Below are positions 36,646 through 48,451 of a DNA stretch of 64,000 bases, piece by piece (position 1 is the first letter of the stretch; each line of letters opens with the position of its first letter). The notes under the pieces are model-generated. The model saw only the letters and a list, made by a program, of their open reading frames with translations. It made no database searches and was not told where the DNA came from. The DNA lies in NCBI RefSeq assembly GCF_947623445.1, contig NC_135246.1, positions 19,774,288 to 19,838,287 on the forward strand, given 5' to 3'. A program made the position numbers and the translations under genes. Source of the DNA: Clavelina lepadiformis (lineage: Eukaryota; Chordata; Ascidiacea; Aplousobranchia; Clavelinidae).

Positions 36646-37493
36646 ATGGATTTGTTTGACAAAGCACACTCAGGTTCTTATCTGAAGATGTATTTGATCA
36701 TGTTCGTGTTATTTGCGTTGATCATGTCTTCGAACGGAAGGAAGAGAAGTCTCAATTATCGGTGAGTATCTCAGTGTTAAATGTACGACATTTACTCGAA
36801 ATCATGCTTATTTCATAGGGCTTGTAAATGACGATACTTTGCCTTGTAGGGTGATCAAAGCTTGCCGGGGATTGATCAACATCAAATGCAAATATTTGAC
36901 TCGCTATTGCAGAACGAGAAGTTTGTTCAAGCGAGATATTGGCAACAAGCAAGGTAAGATTTTACAAATTGCTTTATTTTTGAATAACTGCTATAAGTTA
37001 CGTATAGGCGACTGAAAATTACATGGCATTGAAAACCTTTTAGATTCGTTAGCAACACCTAATTGTTACAAAATAAGTTAAACTATGATGATCGACAAAT
37101 CGACATACACAAATATGTTGCTGTTGCACATAATATGAGATTTTGTTACTCAGAAAACTAAGTCATAATAATTTTAACGATTGACAAATATGTTTGATCA
37201 GGTGTATTGTAAAGCTGCCGAAACATGAAAAGAGATCTAGATAGACATGCAACTATATTTAAACCATCAGTTAACACTTTACTGCGCCCAGTGCATGTCC
37301 ACGCTAAGAAGATTTGGCAGTTCAAGTATTTTCCGTATCAGTTCCATTAAATCAAATTTGTGTTTTAGAAGAATCTTCAGAAGAATTTTCAGAAGAAGAT
37401 AAAAACCGCACAAAAAAGTCACCAGCTGGCTTTATCATAAAACGCGTGAGATTTCGTGTGACCTGCGACCTTTGCAGGAAGTTCTGTTGGTGA
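36646..37493 (+). CDS. Small cationic Cys-rich secreted proprotein, B1
   Basis: Exons 36,646-36,761, 36,850-36,953 and 37,369-37,493 (345 nt, 114 aa), all with GT-AG introns and consistent phases. The product opens MDLFDKAHSGSYLK and then MYLIMFVLFALIMSSNG, a signal peptide. After GRKR comes a basic segment with three Cys (ACRGLINIKC and YLTRYC), then FKR, an acidic propiece EESSEEFSEED, then RTKK and the C-terminal RVRFRVTCDLCRKFCW. The layout (signal, cationic parts, acidic spacer, dibasic sites, six Cys) resembles antimicrobial-peptide or hormone precursors. I recognise no family. Relative to B2 and B3 the last site is KK instead of KR and one residue after NYR is Val instead of Ser. Confidence 0.75.
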
Positions 37494-38307
37494 AAGAGAT
37501 GCCAAAAGCAAAACTTCAACAAAATCTACCAAACATACATACATACAAACAAACCGTCATTACATACAAACTGTCATTTTAGACATTTTGCTGCAAAATA
37601 TCCGATGAAAAGTTGCTTATTAAAACCAAATGCTTTGCTTAATTACCTGCCTTAACTTAAACTTGAAATATGTTAACTTCAACTTAACAATCATCTTTCC
37701 TTTCTTTGTCAATAACTTTGTTGAATCTTTAAAGTGTTGATGAAATTTTGCTATTGTCTGTTATTAGTTATTACTTGATCTAATTCTATTCCTGTTGCTA
37801 CTAAACTTCGTTTTGAAATACAAATTTGCATTCGCCATATTATCAATTTTTATCTGACTAGTTTACGAAAATAAATCCAAATAATTTCCAATGACAAATT
37901 AAAACATTAAAATCGCCATAGCTGTTAGAAATGCTTATGTTTATCTTGTGAAAATGTTTTTAAGTATTTATGTGAAAGTGGTGTTTTATTTGCGAATTTT
38001 TTTGCCGATTTCACACTTGTACGGTCAGTCAATAACAGAACAATTTGCTGAATCATTGTTGTAAATGTTTTCTAAAACCTGGGTTCAGATAAATAAGTAA
38101 CACTCGACTTTATGACATCATCAAAGCGAGTAGCTTATAATCGTACTTTTTCGTCTTTCCAGCGATTCTTAAATGAAAGGTTGGCTCAGTAATTTGAGAA
38201 ACTGATTTCATGCTAGATCACATCTTACATGCCAAGCTACGAAAAAAATATTTTGTTGAAAGGAACATTACACAATTCACCAACCATGATCACCTCGTTG
38301 CTTAAAC

Positions 38308-39109
38308 CAGTGGTTCCCAAACTATGGAACGCGTACCACTAGTGGTACGCGAAGGTCTTCCAGGTGGTACGCGAGCAACTTTTCAAGTTCACACCAAACG
38401 ATCGCAAATGATCTTTTATTTTCGTCGGCATTATTTTAATTCACATAAATTAGGGAGAGCGTGAAATTTCATGCCATGTTCCCTACTGAATACTAATTCC
38501 TTAGGGTTATGACGCATTGGATTGTAAAACGGGAAATTCTTTGTGACGAAATAGAACGTCATTTATTACTACGTAATAAATCCTTGAAGTCAGTTTTTGT
38601 AATACGTTAGTTGTGCTGTAGCACTGTAGCGAGGGCGGTAAAAGTTCGACTAATTTTGTTTAATATTCACGAGCCTTTAGTAACATGTCAGAACGAAAGT
38701 ATAGCCCGGACTATATGAAGTACGGGTTCATAGCTATCGAACATGGAGGAGAGTCTCTGCCGCAGTGTGTAGTATGCATATGCATTACTTTCAGCGACTT
38801 GGCGAGAACGTGAAGGGGCAACGTCTGGACATGACTTTCGATGCGCTGTCAGCAAAGTTATTCCTCGCATCGACCAACGGGTTGAGATAAAACAACTTCA
38901 TCCATCTCATTAAAATCGTGTTGTGTTTTTTTTAATTTCATCTTCAGGGTTTTAAGTATCCCATTCAATGGTATTCATTAAACATTTTGCCTTTCATTTT
39001 TTATTTGTGAATTCTGGAGTTTTGTCGGATCACCTACAATGTAGGTGGTACAAGAACGCTGCATGAACCAAAAAATGGTACGCAAGTAGATAAAGTTTGG
39101 GAACCACTG
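38308..39109 (+). mobile_element. hAT element (Charlie/ZBED5-like), internally deleted, perfect TSD
   Basis: TIRs CAGTGGTTCCCAAAC and GTTTGGGAACCACTG bound 802 bp, flanked by GCTTAAAC at 38,300-38,307 and 39,110-39,117. The plus strand keeps two ends of a transposase: MSERKYSPDYMKYGF with PQCVVC (about 38,685-38,777), like the N-terminus of ZBED5-type hAT proteins, and a short C-terminal stretch ending QLHPSH-stop (about 38,840-38,910). The centre of the transposase is missing, so this is a deletion derivative. The empty site is preserved in the tail repeats at about 31,478 and 50,309. Confidence 0.88.
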
Positions 39110-39931
39110 GCTTAAACTTATGAAATGCAAAGCAACTTTGTCTTCGCAGACGTTATATAATGATGAGTCAGCAAGGCACAAACAACAAAGTCGTCCACAA
39201 ACATATGAAATTGCATTGCTACACTATCCGGCCTGCCAGCGTTGTGTCAGTTGTCAGGTTAATACAAAACAATCACCACTGATAACACTAAATGACCAAA
39301 CCTTATACGTTTTGTTAAGTTACTTGTAAGTCATTTTTTTAAATTTCCAACTTAAAATTTGAAATGAAAGCATTGCGAAAGCGGAGAGAGCCAGAAAAGA
39401 AGAGTTTAGCGTGAAATTTTGTTGTTGTCAGACAGACAAGCGGATCATCGTAGTAAAAATGTTCTTATTACAGTAGTGAAAAACACCTTATTTATCTACC
39501 TACACTGTTTTTGTTGGAACTAGCGGCGGGAGTTTCCGTAAAAGAGACAACCGATGTGAATTTTTATAAACCACACATTTACACAAACCATCGATTTAAT
39601 GGTAGTACTTGTGTTTATATTATATCTATGACACGAACACAAACCAAGTGATAAAATGAATTTTTTTGTGATTTAGTAGTAAAATACTGCATTTTATTAG
39701 ATTTATTTATTGCTTTGATTTAGTTAAAACATTTTTTTGATTAGTGTCATCAAAACTAAATGTATGGAACAACATTTATTTCAAAATAACAAAAAAGAGC
39801 TTTTCTTTTACTAAAAAGTCAACTTGTTACTTTGGAATCTATGATTAAATATCTCACATAGCAACATTAAACGCTCTGATATTATTGAAATAGGTAATTG
39901 CTGGATGTTTTGCTTTGTTGGACGCTTAGGC

Positions 39932-40282
39932 CAGATGTGGGCAGTCGGTAATGTAAAAGTACCGTCGGTAACGGTACCGGTACTTGGCAAAAAATCTACC
40001 GATGGTTCCGGTCTTTCGGTACTATCTAAAAAAAGTAAAAATCGATACTTTGTTGGTACTCGGTACCGGTACTTTTAGTGTAAAAGATGCTGCTGAAAAT
40101 ACATTATTTGCCGCTAATATGCCCTCGGTGAAAGTTACTCCAGGTCAACACATATGTGAAGTTATTCGCTTATATTTTTACTTGAAAAAAGTAATTCGGT
40201 ACAAAGATTGGGTACTATGTTCAAACGTACCGATGGTACCGGTGTTGGTACTGTAAAAGTACCGCGGTACTGCCCAACTATG
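39932..40282. mobile_element. hAT MITE, GGTACC-rich, shortened copy
   Basis: Same termini and same GCTTAGGC target duplication (39,924-39,931 and 40,283-40,290) as the element at 32,332, about 150 bp shorter. It is in the equivalent position of the tail repeat, so it was copied with the repeat. Confidence 0.85.
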
Positions 40283-40445
40283 GCTTAGGCCTATGTTATC
40301 GGTATGTGCAAGTCAGGCAACTAGGCCTAACGAATAGTTTAATAGCAAGTCAGGCTGACTTGGCTATCTTTGTGTTGACATCTACCCATAACACGTGCTG
40401 TTGTCTACTTTCAACATAGCGAAGGAACAAATATCGTTACGCCAC

Positions 40446-42545
40446 TGGCACAAATATCTGCTTCAGACAATCTGGTTTGGCATAGAAAGGTTTTCTCAGT
40501 AGTTTGAGAAACTGATTTAATGCTAACTCACATCTTACATGCCATGCTGTGAAAACAATATCTTTTCGTTAGATTACATTACACAATTTACCAACCATGA
40601 TCACCTCGTTGCTTAAAAATATGAAATGCAAAGTAACAAGTGATTGACAACTATCTAAAATTTTTGTCTTCGCAGACGTTATATAATGATGAGTCAGCAA
40701 GGCACAAGGATAAGCGGAGGTTTTCAGCGGAGGTTTTCGTTTTTTTCAGGTTTTCAGCGTTTTCAGGAGCGGAGGTACAGTAGCTCGGTACCGGTACTTT
40801 TTGTGTAAAAGATGCTGCTGTAAATGCAATGTTTGCTGCTATTATGCCGTTGGTGAAGGTTACTCCAGGTCAAAACATATGTGACGTTAATCGCTTGCAA
40901 ATTTACTTGACATTTTTAGATTAAAGAAGATCAACAGATGCTGAAATTAATGTTAAAGACTAATTAACGTGTATTTTTGAAAATATACTTGTTAAAATTT
41001 TGAAATTATCACATGAAAAGTACCGAGTACCGGGACCGACTAAAATTTCTTAAAAAAAGTAATTCGGTACAGAGTCTGTACCGAATTAGAGCTTCGGTAC
41101 TATTTTAGAAAGTACCAACGGTATCGGTAAGTATCAGTAAGGTACTTACTTACCGATACCGATAAGTACCGCGGTAGAGTAATTCGGTATTATACGAGCC
41201 GCGGCACTGCCTGCCTTACCTTATACTTTTGTATTCCAACCCAAGTGTATAAACCTGGTTATAGATAACTAATATACCCAGAAGGTGTCGCTACCTAACA
41301 ATCAAAAAACAAAAAAAATATAAAATGAAATGAGCAAAAAACTATTTTATTTTCATAATGGTTGGTATCGTCCAATCATACGCTCAAGGCTAATTGACTT
41401 ATCTTGTAGCAACCACGCCAACCTACAAGCTACAGTATGAGTTAGTGCTTTTCTAAACGCAAAGTTTAAGTTGATTCTAATTTGCTTTTCACTTCATCTT
41501 CAAAGCGAGAAGCTTTCACTGCACTCAGTTGTAAACCTGCTTCATGAAAGCTCGGTCACAACTTGCTGATCATTTTTTGCAAGAAAATTTTTATAGCAGG
41601 TTTCCCACTAAAATTGCCTTTTTTCTTCTCGGCTAAACAAAAAAAACTTCTTAGAAATGTTGTTTTGAGGTGAGAAATGTTCATTGAGCCGGAAAGTCTA
41701 TTTTTAGGTTTTAAAAGAAGAATAAAAGCAGGCTACGAAATTAATGCCGGGGTGTCTTTCGTCATTAAAATTATCATATAATACTTATTGTTATATTTTT
41801 AATATATTTAATTAAATTTTTAATTACATAACAACTTAAAATCGGCTTCTCCGTTAACAATTCTTCTCATTTAAGTTGGGAATATATTTAGGAAATATTT
41901 AGGTGGCGTTGCCAATAGCACAGTGATGCAAATGTCAACAGTATCAATGCAAATCTTTTTGTTTTGACGTTTCTGCCGACCTTACAATTTATGACTGATC
42001 GTGATTCTGCATTTGTGTGCACGTTCCAACTAACTCACGCCGTGCTGTCGTGAGGTGAAGTGAGGTGGTGAACACATACTGACTAGACTTAATTTGAAAT
42101 TCGCTTTCATAAAGCAACGATGGAAAGATTTTATAAATACAAATACAATTTTACAAAAGATATTTGTTTTTCAGTATACATTTAAACACTGTTTCATGTC
42201 TCTGGATAGAGCTAGAAAAAAGACAGAATATATGTGGAAAATCTGGCAAAGTTAATGTATCGACGTTTCTCTTTCTACCTGAAAGCCTTGGCAAATTTTG
42301 AAAACTTGATGGAGGATTTAGTCTTAACAATATCAATTACGTTTTTGAGTGAGATCATAAATGCGCCGTGGTTTCATTATTTTATGAAAAAAAGCGAGAT
42401 TTGCTTTATAAAAGCAGAAGGAGCAAGTGGAAGTTTCTGCTGGATGACTCATTTATATAGAACAACATGCATGCATGAATATATGACGTCATAATATAAT
42501 ACGCCAGTATTGATATATTTCTCTGAGGAGAGCCACTTGACGTAC
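40446..42545. other. Mosaic of repeat pieces from both clusters
   Basis: About 40,490-40,710 repeats a piece of the tail. About 40,783-41,215 is a GGTACC MITE fragment and about 41,341-41,600 matches 1,780-2,030 of the discoidin cluster. The remainder is AT-rich with no gene recognised. It leads into an isolated discoidin exon. Confidence 0.6.
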
Positions 42546-42689
42546 GTTGCTTCCATGGATGAGGAGTCCAAGGAGAACCTCGATCCAATCTTCCTTTATG
42601 AGCGGCACAAATTTGCAAGTAGTATGACGACGCGGTCACCTCATCATTTTGCGCTTTCCCACTTTTCACACCAGCCAAGCATACTTCCT
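42546..42689 (-). pseudogene. Isolated discoidin exon 2
   Basis: A single open exon of 144 nt encoding EEVCLAGVKSGKAQNDE and a distinct loop (YYLQICAAHKGRLDRG), with acceptor and GTACGT donor sites. Exons 3 and 4 are absent; only traces of the following intron are seen. It lies 12 kb outside the main discoidin array, inside the peptide cluster, and is the most divergent exon 2 in the window. Confidence 0.7.
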
Positions 42690-43214
42690 CTGTGAAATGT
42701 AAATATCAAGTTGCTGAAATATTCCTAAATGTGGGGAATTCCCAAAATCTATGATGAAACCAAAACGTAATTTAACACAGAACAGACGGTACCACAGCTA
42801 TTGGTGCGACGGGTTAATTAATTTGAGTCAAAGATTACTTTCGAGTATCAAACTACTCAACAACCGCGCCTTAACGCGTCAATCGGTCTTACAAATAGCT
42901 TATAATGAACGCTAATACGTTCTATGGGAAATATGAAACATATTAGATATGTATTGTAAAGGTGATAAACATTAGACAAGTCCACGGTGCAAACGATGAA
43001 TGACTAAGATAACAATATATAAAAATCGTCATAAAGGTCAATAACGCAAACTTTATCGTGGTCTCATATCACTTCGCTTTCACGTTCACTGAAAATTCCA
43101 ACTATCCACGAATAGAAGTTTGCGTTGGTTGATGCTTGTCGTTTATCACAGATTAGTGACTTGTATTGAAAAGGCTCAAGCTTGTTTGGAAAATCGAAAT
43201 TTAATCACTTACTG
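42690..43214. other. Interval with intron-1 trace, no gene seen
   Basis: The first 60 bp match the start of discoidin intron 1. The rest is unique AT-rich DNA with nothing recognised. Confidence 0.5.
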
Positions 43215-44393
43215 ATTTTGATGTGGTCTTCGATTTTGCCAAGAAATATGACACAAAATCCTCATATGGTTGATATCATTTAGTGGCTGATATCTAACAC
43301 TTGTCATCCCGCTAGTGGGCGATTGAGTGCTATGTTTGCCTGTGAAAAAGTGCTTTCCTGATAAACACAAATAACGTGGGGCGTTATTTAATTATTTATT
43401 GTTCGGTATTTGTTTAATTTCACGGCCACATACGAAATCTTTGTGACATAACAAAACAAACCTGACGTCAGTCGTCCTCTAAGCACAAGCCACATAATGT
43501 TATATGCGAGTTTACTTTTTGTTCTTGTTTATCAAATTGTTTCATATTCAGTTCTCTTCATTTAAAAAAAATATAACTGATCGTGGTTGACCACGGTTTG
43601 GTGACCTCTGAATAATGATGAATAAATTATTTCATCCCTCGCCTTCTCATGTCTGCTAACAAACGGTTAAATCAAAGTTCTAGATTGCACTGTACTTTGT
43701 GTTCAGGATTGTTCCAGTCTTGCAGATTTTGGGAAACTGAAGTTCAGGTGATTGTTAAATAGTTTTAGCTCGATGAGTCTTCTCCTTTCGCTGATTCTAG
43801 TGTTGAATATCTTTCACATCAATCAAAAAAATGTATGTTGAATTTTTGGTTTAGCTTTCCGGAACATTAAAGTCGAATGTCGAAATAGTTCTCTTGGAGT
43901 TTATTTACAAGCTTGGTATGTAGATACATGATATGCAGCTTACAAGTGGAAGTCAAGCGGTTAATGCGACCAAGAACTGGGCATGTCAAATCGTAGACAA
44001 AGTGCGGTGGTTTAGTTTGTTTTATTTCTTGTGCTAATTGGATTGACGCAAGTTAAGCGAAACCACAAAACTTCATTTGAAACATGATTTCCTCGGAGAA
44101 CCGAAGAAATAATTGACAGAATATTGTCTAGAAATGAAAGTGGCTGCGTGGTTTATAGATTTACTTTAAGGTTGTTATAGAAATCACATATTCAGCAACT
44201 GAGTGTGCTTTTAAAATGATTGCGTTGATGCTAATTAACTAAATTTCATTTCAATTAATTCTATAAAAACAATTAAAACACGAACAGGCTTCCAGCTACG
44301 GTATTTTTATTGTAATTTCGAAAACACTAATAATATTTCTCAAAGAAATGCTGCTCGTCTTCAAATGATCTCAATTTATGACGTCTCTATTCG
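43215..44393. repeat. Peptide-cluster 'head' repeat, copy 2
   Basis: Uninterrupted partner of 33,053-33,527 plus 35,699-36,180. It shows the intact target site (GTAGATACATG, about 43,919) into which the LTR fossil inserted in copy 1. Confidence 0.8.
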
Positions 44394-46001
44394 TACGATT
44401 TCTTTGCAACTGCTGGCGCATCGCGGTTTCGTAGGACACGCAAAATGAATGTTACGTTCGATGCAGACTGAAGTACAGGGTGGGCATAAAAGCTACAAAC
44501 TCATAAAGTGCCAAATTATATATTTTTTTCAACTGAATCATTAAAGCGTCATGTTGCCAACCAAGCAAGAACATTTTGTACTAAAGCTATTTCCAAGTGG
44601 TAAATATGTTTAAAAGCTTTCCCTTGTCGATGATAGAAAGGGCCGCATTATTGCGTCTGTAACCAAATGGCGAGCGGCGATGTAAAAAAATCCACTATGA
44701 CGTCATATTGTTAATTGCAAGCAAAATTACTTCTTAAAAAGTGAGATGATATTTATCATTTATGTTAACAAAGTATTTAACCCTAAAATATTTTAGAGAT
44801 AAATTTATTCCAGCTTACAACAAAAGTTGCACATTTCAGTTGTTGGACGCAGCTCAAACAATCTTGCTCCAACTCTTTTTCTTTCATCGCTTCATGATTA
44901 ACAATTCAGTTTTTTTCTAACAACTGAAACTGCTAAGCGGTAATGAGCACGATAAATTTTCCAAGTTCTAGTTTGACGGCAAGCAAACGCGGGAACCAAT
45001 ACAAGAGCTAATATCTGCGGTGGTGGGGCCTGTTGCCGATTTCAATCAACGACTTGACGAAATGTGCAAGTGTGAGTATTTGCTTAATACAATAATGAAC
45101 TCCATTTTCAACTTTTTAAACTTCTATAAAAATTTGCAAGCCGCTGTATTCAAATTAGTCTAAAATCACGATACCGGGATTTTCCTAGTACACTGAATTT
45201 TTTGAATGGTTCAGATAAATGTCTCTCATATCTTATGTTTGCAATTATTTGTATGCGTAGTGAAACAAACCATGGTTTCAAAAAGTCAGATAAATAGGTG
45301 GTAGTCCTGTTTTATTGCTTCATATTTTAATTTCGCACAATTTCTGATTATAGCTTATACGTCCCGACAGATCGAAATTACTGCAACTTAGAATGCCATC
45401 AGGAAGTGTTTGACCAACCTGCCGACTAAGCAAACCCGACCCTTTAAACAACGTGTTGGAATCCCGGGTAAATATACGAAAGTGAGATAGAGAGAAACCG
45501 ACGAATAAATGAACCTGAAATACCACAAGTACACCAACTAAAACATTGCCCTGGCTTAGCCCGTAAGTAAATGCGGTGGCGTTTTAAATCCAAGCTGTGT
45601 AAATAAAACCTTGTTGTGTTAAGCCGATTGTTTCTGTTCTAGTTTTTCCGCTTTAACGTCCACTCATTGAACCGCAAATTGCTTCCTCAACATACGTTCC
45701 TAATCATATCTATCTGTAAAAGAGTAAGACAAACAAATAATTACAAACGATAAGCATCTAAAAAGTGAATAAACAGTTTAATAATATATTGAAACATTCA
45801 GACAAAAATACTTTAATACATATACAGACAGATGCATTTTTTGGCAGTTGCATAAAGAGACTTAAGGCGAGGGCGCAAAAATAAGTGGCTTTAAATGAAA
45901 GAGGAGTTGTGTGAGCGACGAACCGCCATCGGATGTCGGCGTGCCGCTCTACCGCAAGCCAACAACTTGTTCACCCGCCATCACCTAATCATAAACCTTC
46001 A
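44394..46001. other. Unique interval upstream of A1
   Basis: No repeat partner was found for most of it. About 44,975-45,075 on the plus strand reads as coding-like sequence (IQELISAVVGPVADFNQRLD), bounded by no clear splice sites and of unknown origin. The minus-strand frame at 45,320-45,526 is not recognised. About 45,890-46,001 matches the sequence before A2 at 62,645-62,757. Confidence 0.45.
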
Positions 46002-46195
46002 ATGAAAAATTTAAAAGTGACAAATCTTCTATCGAAATTATTCCTGCTGTTTGCATTGTCAACCATAACCATTATTCTTCTATTGTCTGCTATATACAGT
46101 TGTGGAAATGGTGACTTTGATCTTGCTCAAATATTATCCGTATCGTTTGGGGGTTTCCAGCGTAAACGTGGAACGAATAAAATTAACTATAAATA

Positions 46196-47034
46196 CAGTG
46201 AGACCTCGTTAATCCGGACCACTTCGTTTCGTCAAAAAATGTCGGTTTAGCGGGGTATCCGGATTATCGGAAAGTAAAAAATCAATCAATCTTGCAAATG
46301 CAGTACCGTGTTAAAAATGCAGTATGCACCTTACTTCAATTCTAAGTACCGAGTTTCTGGCTGGACAGCAACTAAAATAACATTATATTTTTTGTATGAT
46401 CCGATCCAGTGTCGAACCCCAGAACCACCGTATTAAAGACGAATGCTCTAAGCCAGAAGTGACGAACATGCGGCCGCAAATCGGTTTGACAACCGCTCTT
46501 GCATGGCGAAGCATTCCGGCGGGACCAGCAGTCTTAAACTTTCTCTGACCTGTTTCAAATCTTTGCGCAATGCGATATCAAAAGCTGATAGCACGATTGA
46601 GTTGCAGCAGTATGTCTTCAATAGACTGCCGCTCTCAACCGATATACTGTACGTATTTTTTTGCGACCGCGGAAGCGTTGTTTGTTACTGTTGATGAACA
46701 ACGCAACGTTATTATGAACAACGAACAACGTTGATGAACAACGCAGACCGCAACGTTATTATGCGTAGATAATCGGCTATTGTTTCGTCAACTAACTACA
46801 TAGTGTATTAGGACAATCGTGAATCATTTTCGCTTAACTGTTAATAATCCGGTTTATCGAATTTTATTGCTATTGATTTAGCACATTTGTTCCAAAACTT
46901 TTGTGTCGGAGTCGGACAGCGGGGTTTTCGGATTAAAGGGGTAAAATGCATAGGAAGAAATCCGTTCCCGGCAGTTTTGTGTCGGATAGCGGGGACTCCG
47001 GTTCATCGGGGTACGGATTAACGAGGTCTCACTG
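46196..47034. mobile_element. pogo/Tigger-like DNA transposon, TA target site
   Basis: TIRs CAGTGAGACCTCGTTAATCC and its inverted match ending GGTCTCACTG enclose 839 bp, with TA on both sides (46,194 and 47,035). The uninterrupted target is seen in A2 near 62,936. No full transposase is present; a 63-codon frame at 46,503-46,694 may be a remnant. Confidence 0.85.
46401..46455 (-). repeat. tRNA-like (SINE-type) fragment
   Basis: On the minus strand TGGCTTAGAGCATTCG resembles an A box with a shortened D arm, and GGGGTTCGACACTGG a B box. Between them CGT-CTTTAAT-ACG can form an anticodon arm. Acceptor stems are missing, so this is not a working tRNA gene. Confidence 0.4.
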
Positions 47035-47603
47035 TACATTGGTTTGAGATTTTGTTACAATATTGATTGTGGTAGTTTATGATCGTGTGTTGGTTATTGG
47101 TTGTGTGATTTGTGGTTTGTGTAGTTGTTTGTAGACCACAATAGAAACATTTATTTAGTAATCTACTTACACCTGGCATTAATAAACTTTCATGATTAAC
47201 ATTTGTGGCGAATTTAACTCTTTACCATTTTGTTGAGTTCATTTTCGTCAAAAATATTTCAGGTTAAAAATCGAAATTTACAGCAGAAGAATTAGAAATG
47301 TTGTTTTTATGACGTTGTTGTTAATTGTTAAAAACATTCACAATGCAACATTAAGACACTACTCATGTGACGAAAGTTTGGAAAATATTTTCGAAAGTTT
47401 TTTTGACATGTTTTGAACGACTGCAAGCCAATGGCATCCTACCCCGCGAAAAGATAGCGCAGAAAAAATACGTTTTTCAAAAATTTTTGTGCGCTTAAAA
47501 ACGAAAACAGTTTGAGCAAGTTCTTATTTCATATTAGTTCACGAAGTTATAAAAATATAAAATTGTTCGTTTCCTGGTTCCGGGAAAATAAAATCATTTT
47601 GCG

Positions 47604-48451
47604 ATGGATTTGTTTGACAAAGCACACTCAGGTTCTTATCTGAAGATGTATTTGATCATGTTCATGTTATTTGCGTTGATCATGTCTTCGAACGGAAGGA
47701 AGAGAAGTCTCAATTACCGGTGAGTAACTCAGTGTTAAATGTACGACATTTACTCGAAATCATGTTTATTTTATGGTGTTTAAAAGTGACGATACTTTGC
47801 CTTGTAGGTCGATCAAAGCTTGCCGGGGATTGATCAACTTCAAATGCAAATACTTGACTCGCTATTGCAGAACGAGAAGTTTGTTCAAGCGAGATATTGG
47901 CAACAAGCAAGGTAAGATTTTACAAAATGCTTTATTTTTGCATAAATGTAATAAGTTACGTTTAGGCGACTAAAAAATACATGACTTTAAAATACTTTTA
48001 AGTTCGTTAACAACACCTAATTGTTATTAAATAAACTAAACTATGATGATCGACAAATCGGCATAAAGAAATTTTTTGCTGTTGCACATAATATGAGATT
48101 TTGTTACGCAGAAAACTAAGTCACAAAAAATCTTAACGATTGACAAACATGTTTGATCAAGTGTATTGTAAAGCTGCCGAAACATGACTAGAGACCTTGC
48201 TAGACATGCAACTATATTTAAACCATCAGTTAACACTTTACTGCGTCCGTGCATGTCCATGCTAAGAAGAATTGGCAGTTCAAATATTTTCCGTATCACT
48301 TCCATTAAATCAAATTTGTGTTTCAGAAGAATCGTCAGAAGAATTTTCAGAAGAAGATAAAAACCGTACAAAAAGGTCACCAGCTGGCTTTTTCATAAAA
48401 CGCGTGAGATTTCGTGTGACCTGCGACCTTTGCAGGAAATTCTGTTGGTGA
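47604..48451 (+). CDS. Small cationic Cys-rich secreted proprotein, B2
   Basis: Exons 47,604-47,719, 47,808-47,911 and 48,327-48,451 (114 aa) match B1 in length, phase and splice sites. The signal peptide is MYLIMFMLFALIMSSNG. The first basic segment reads SLNYRSIKACRGLINFKC then KYLTRYC. The acidic propiece is kept, the third processing site is RTKR, and the C-terminus is FFIKRVRFRVTCDLC then RKFCW. Conserved Cys and basic residues across three copies, with changes mostly elsewhere, argue for a real protein. TATA-like TATAAAAAT is at 47,548. A1 lies directly upstream on the same strand. Confidence 0.78.

Larger units (their letters stand above)
37674..40445. repeat. Peptide-cluster 'tail' repeat, copy 2
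   Basis: Follows B1 and matches copies 1 and 3. It is interrupted by the hAT element at 38,308-39,109 and carries a shortened GGTACC-rich MITE. No host gene is seen within it. Confidence 0.85.
46002..47124 (+). pseudogene. Small secreted proprotein A1, split by a pogo-like transposon
   Basis: The frame begins MKNLKVTNLLSKLF at 46,002, continues through a strong signal peptide (FALSTITIILLLSAIYS), then CGNGDFDLAQILSVSFGGFQ, an RKR site and GTNKINYK. The frame is broken at 46,196 by an inserted transposon and resumes after 47,036 as sequence homologous to the A2 tail, ending at 47,124. In the distal part one Trp codon of A2 is a stop here. Apart from these it is nearly identical to A2 in the shared signal and propiece. 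B2 follows 480 bp downstream. Confidence 0.7.

Noticed and set aside
36752-36952. Minus-strand frames of 66 codons at all three B loci
   Set aside because: Antisense to B exon 2 and its intron; the plus-strand exons have conserved splice sites and Cys pattern.
36646-37493. Insulin/relaxin-type precursor for gene B
   Set aside because: Two cleaved basic chains and a spacer are reminiscent, but the Cys pattern (three plus three, CxxCxxxC at the end) lacks the CC-x3-C-x8-C A-chain signature.
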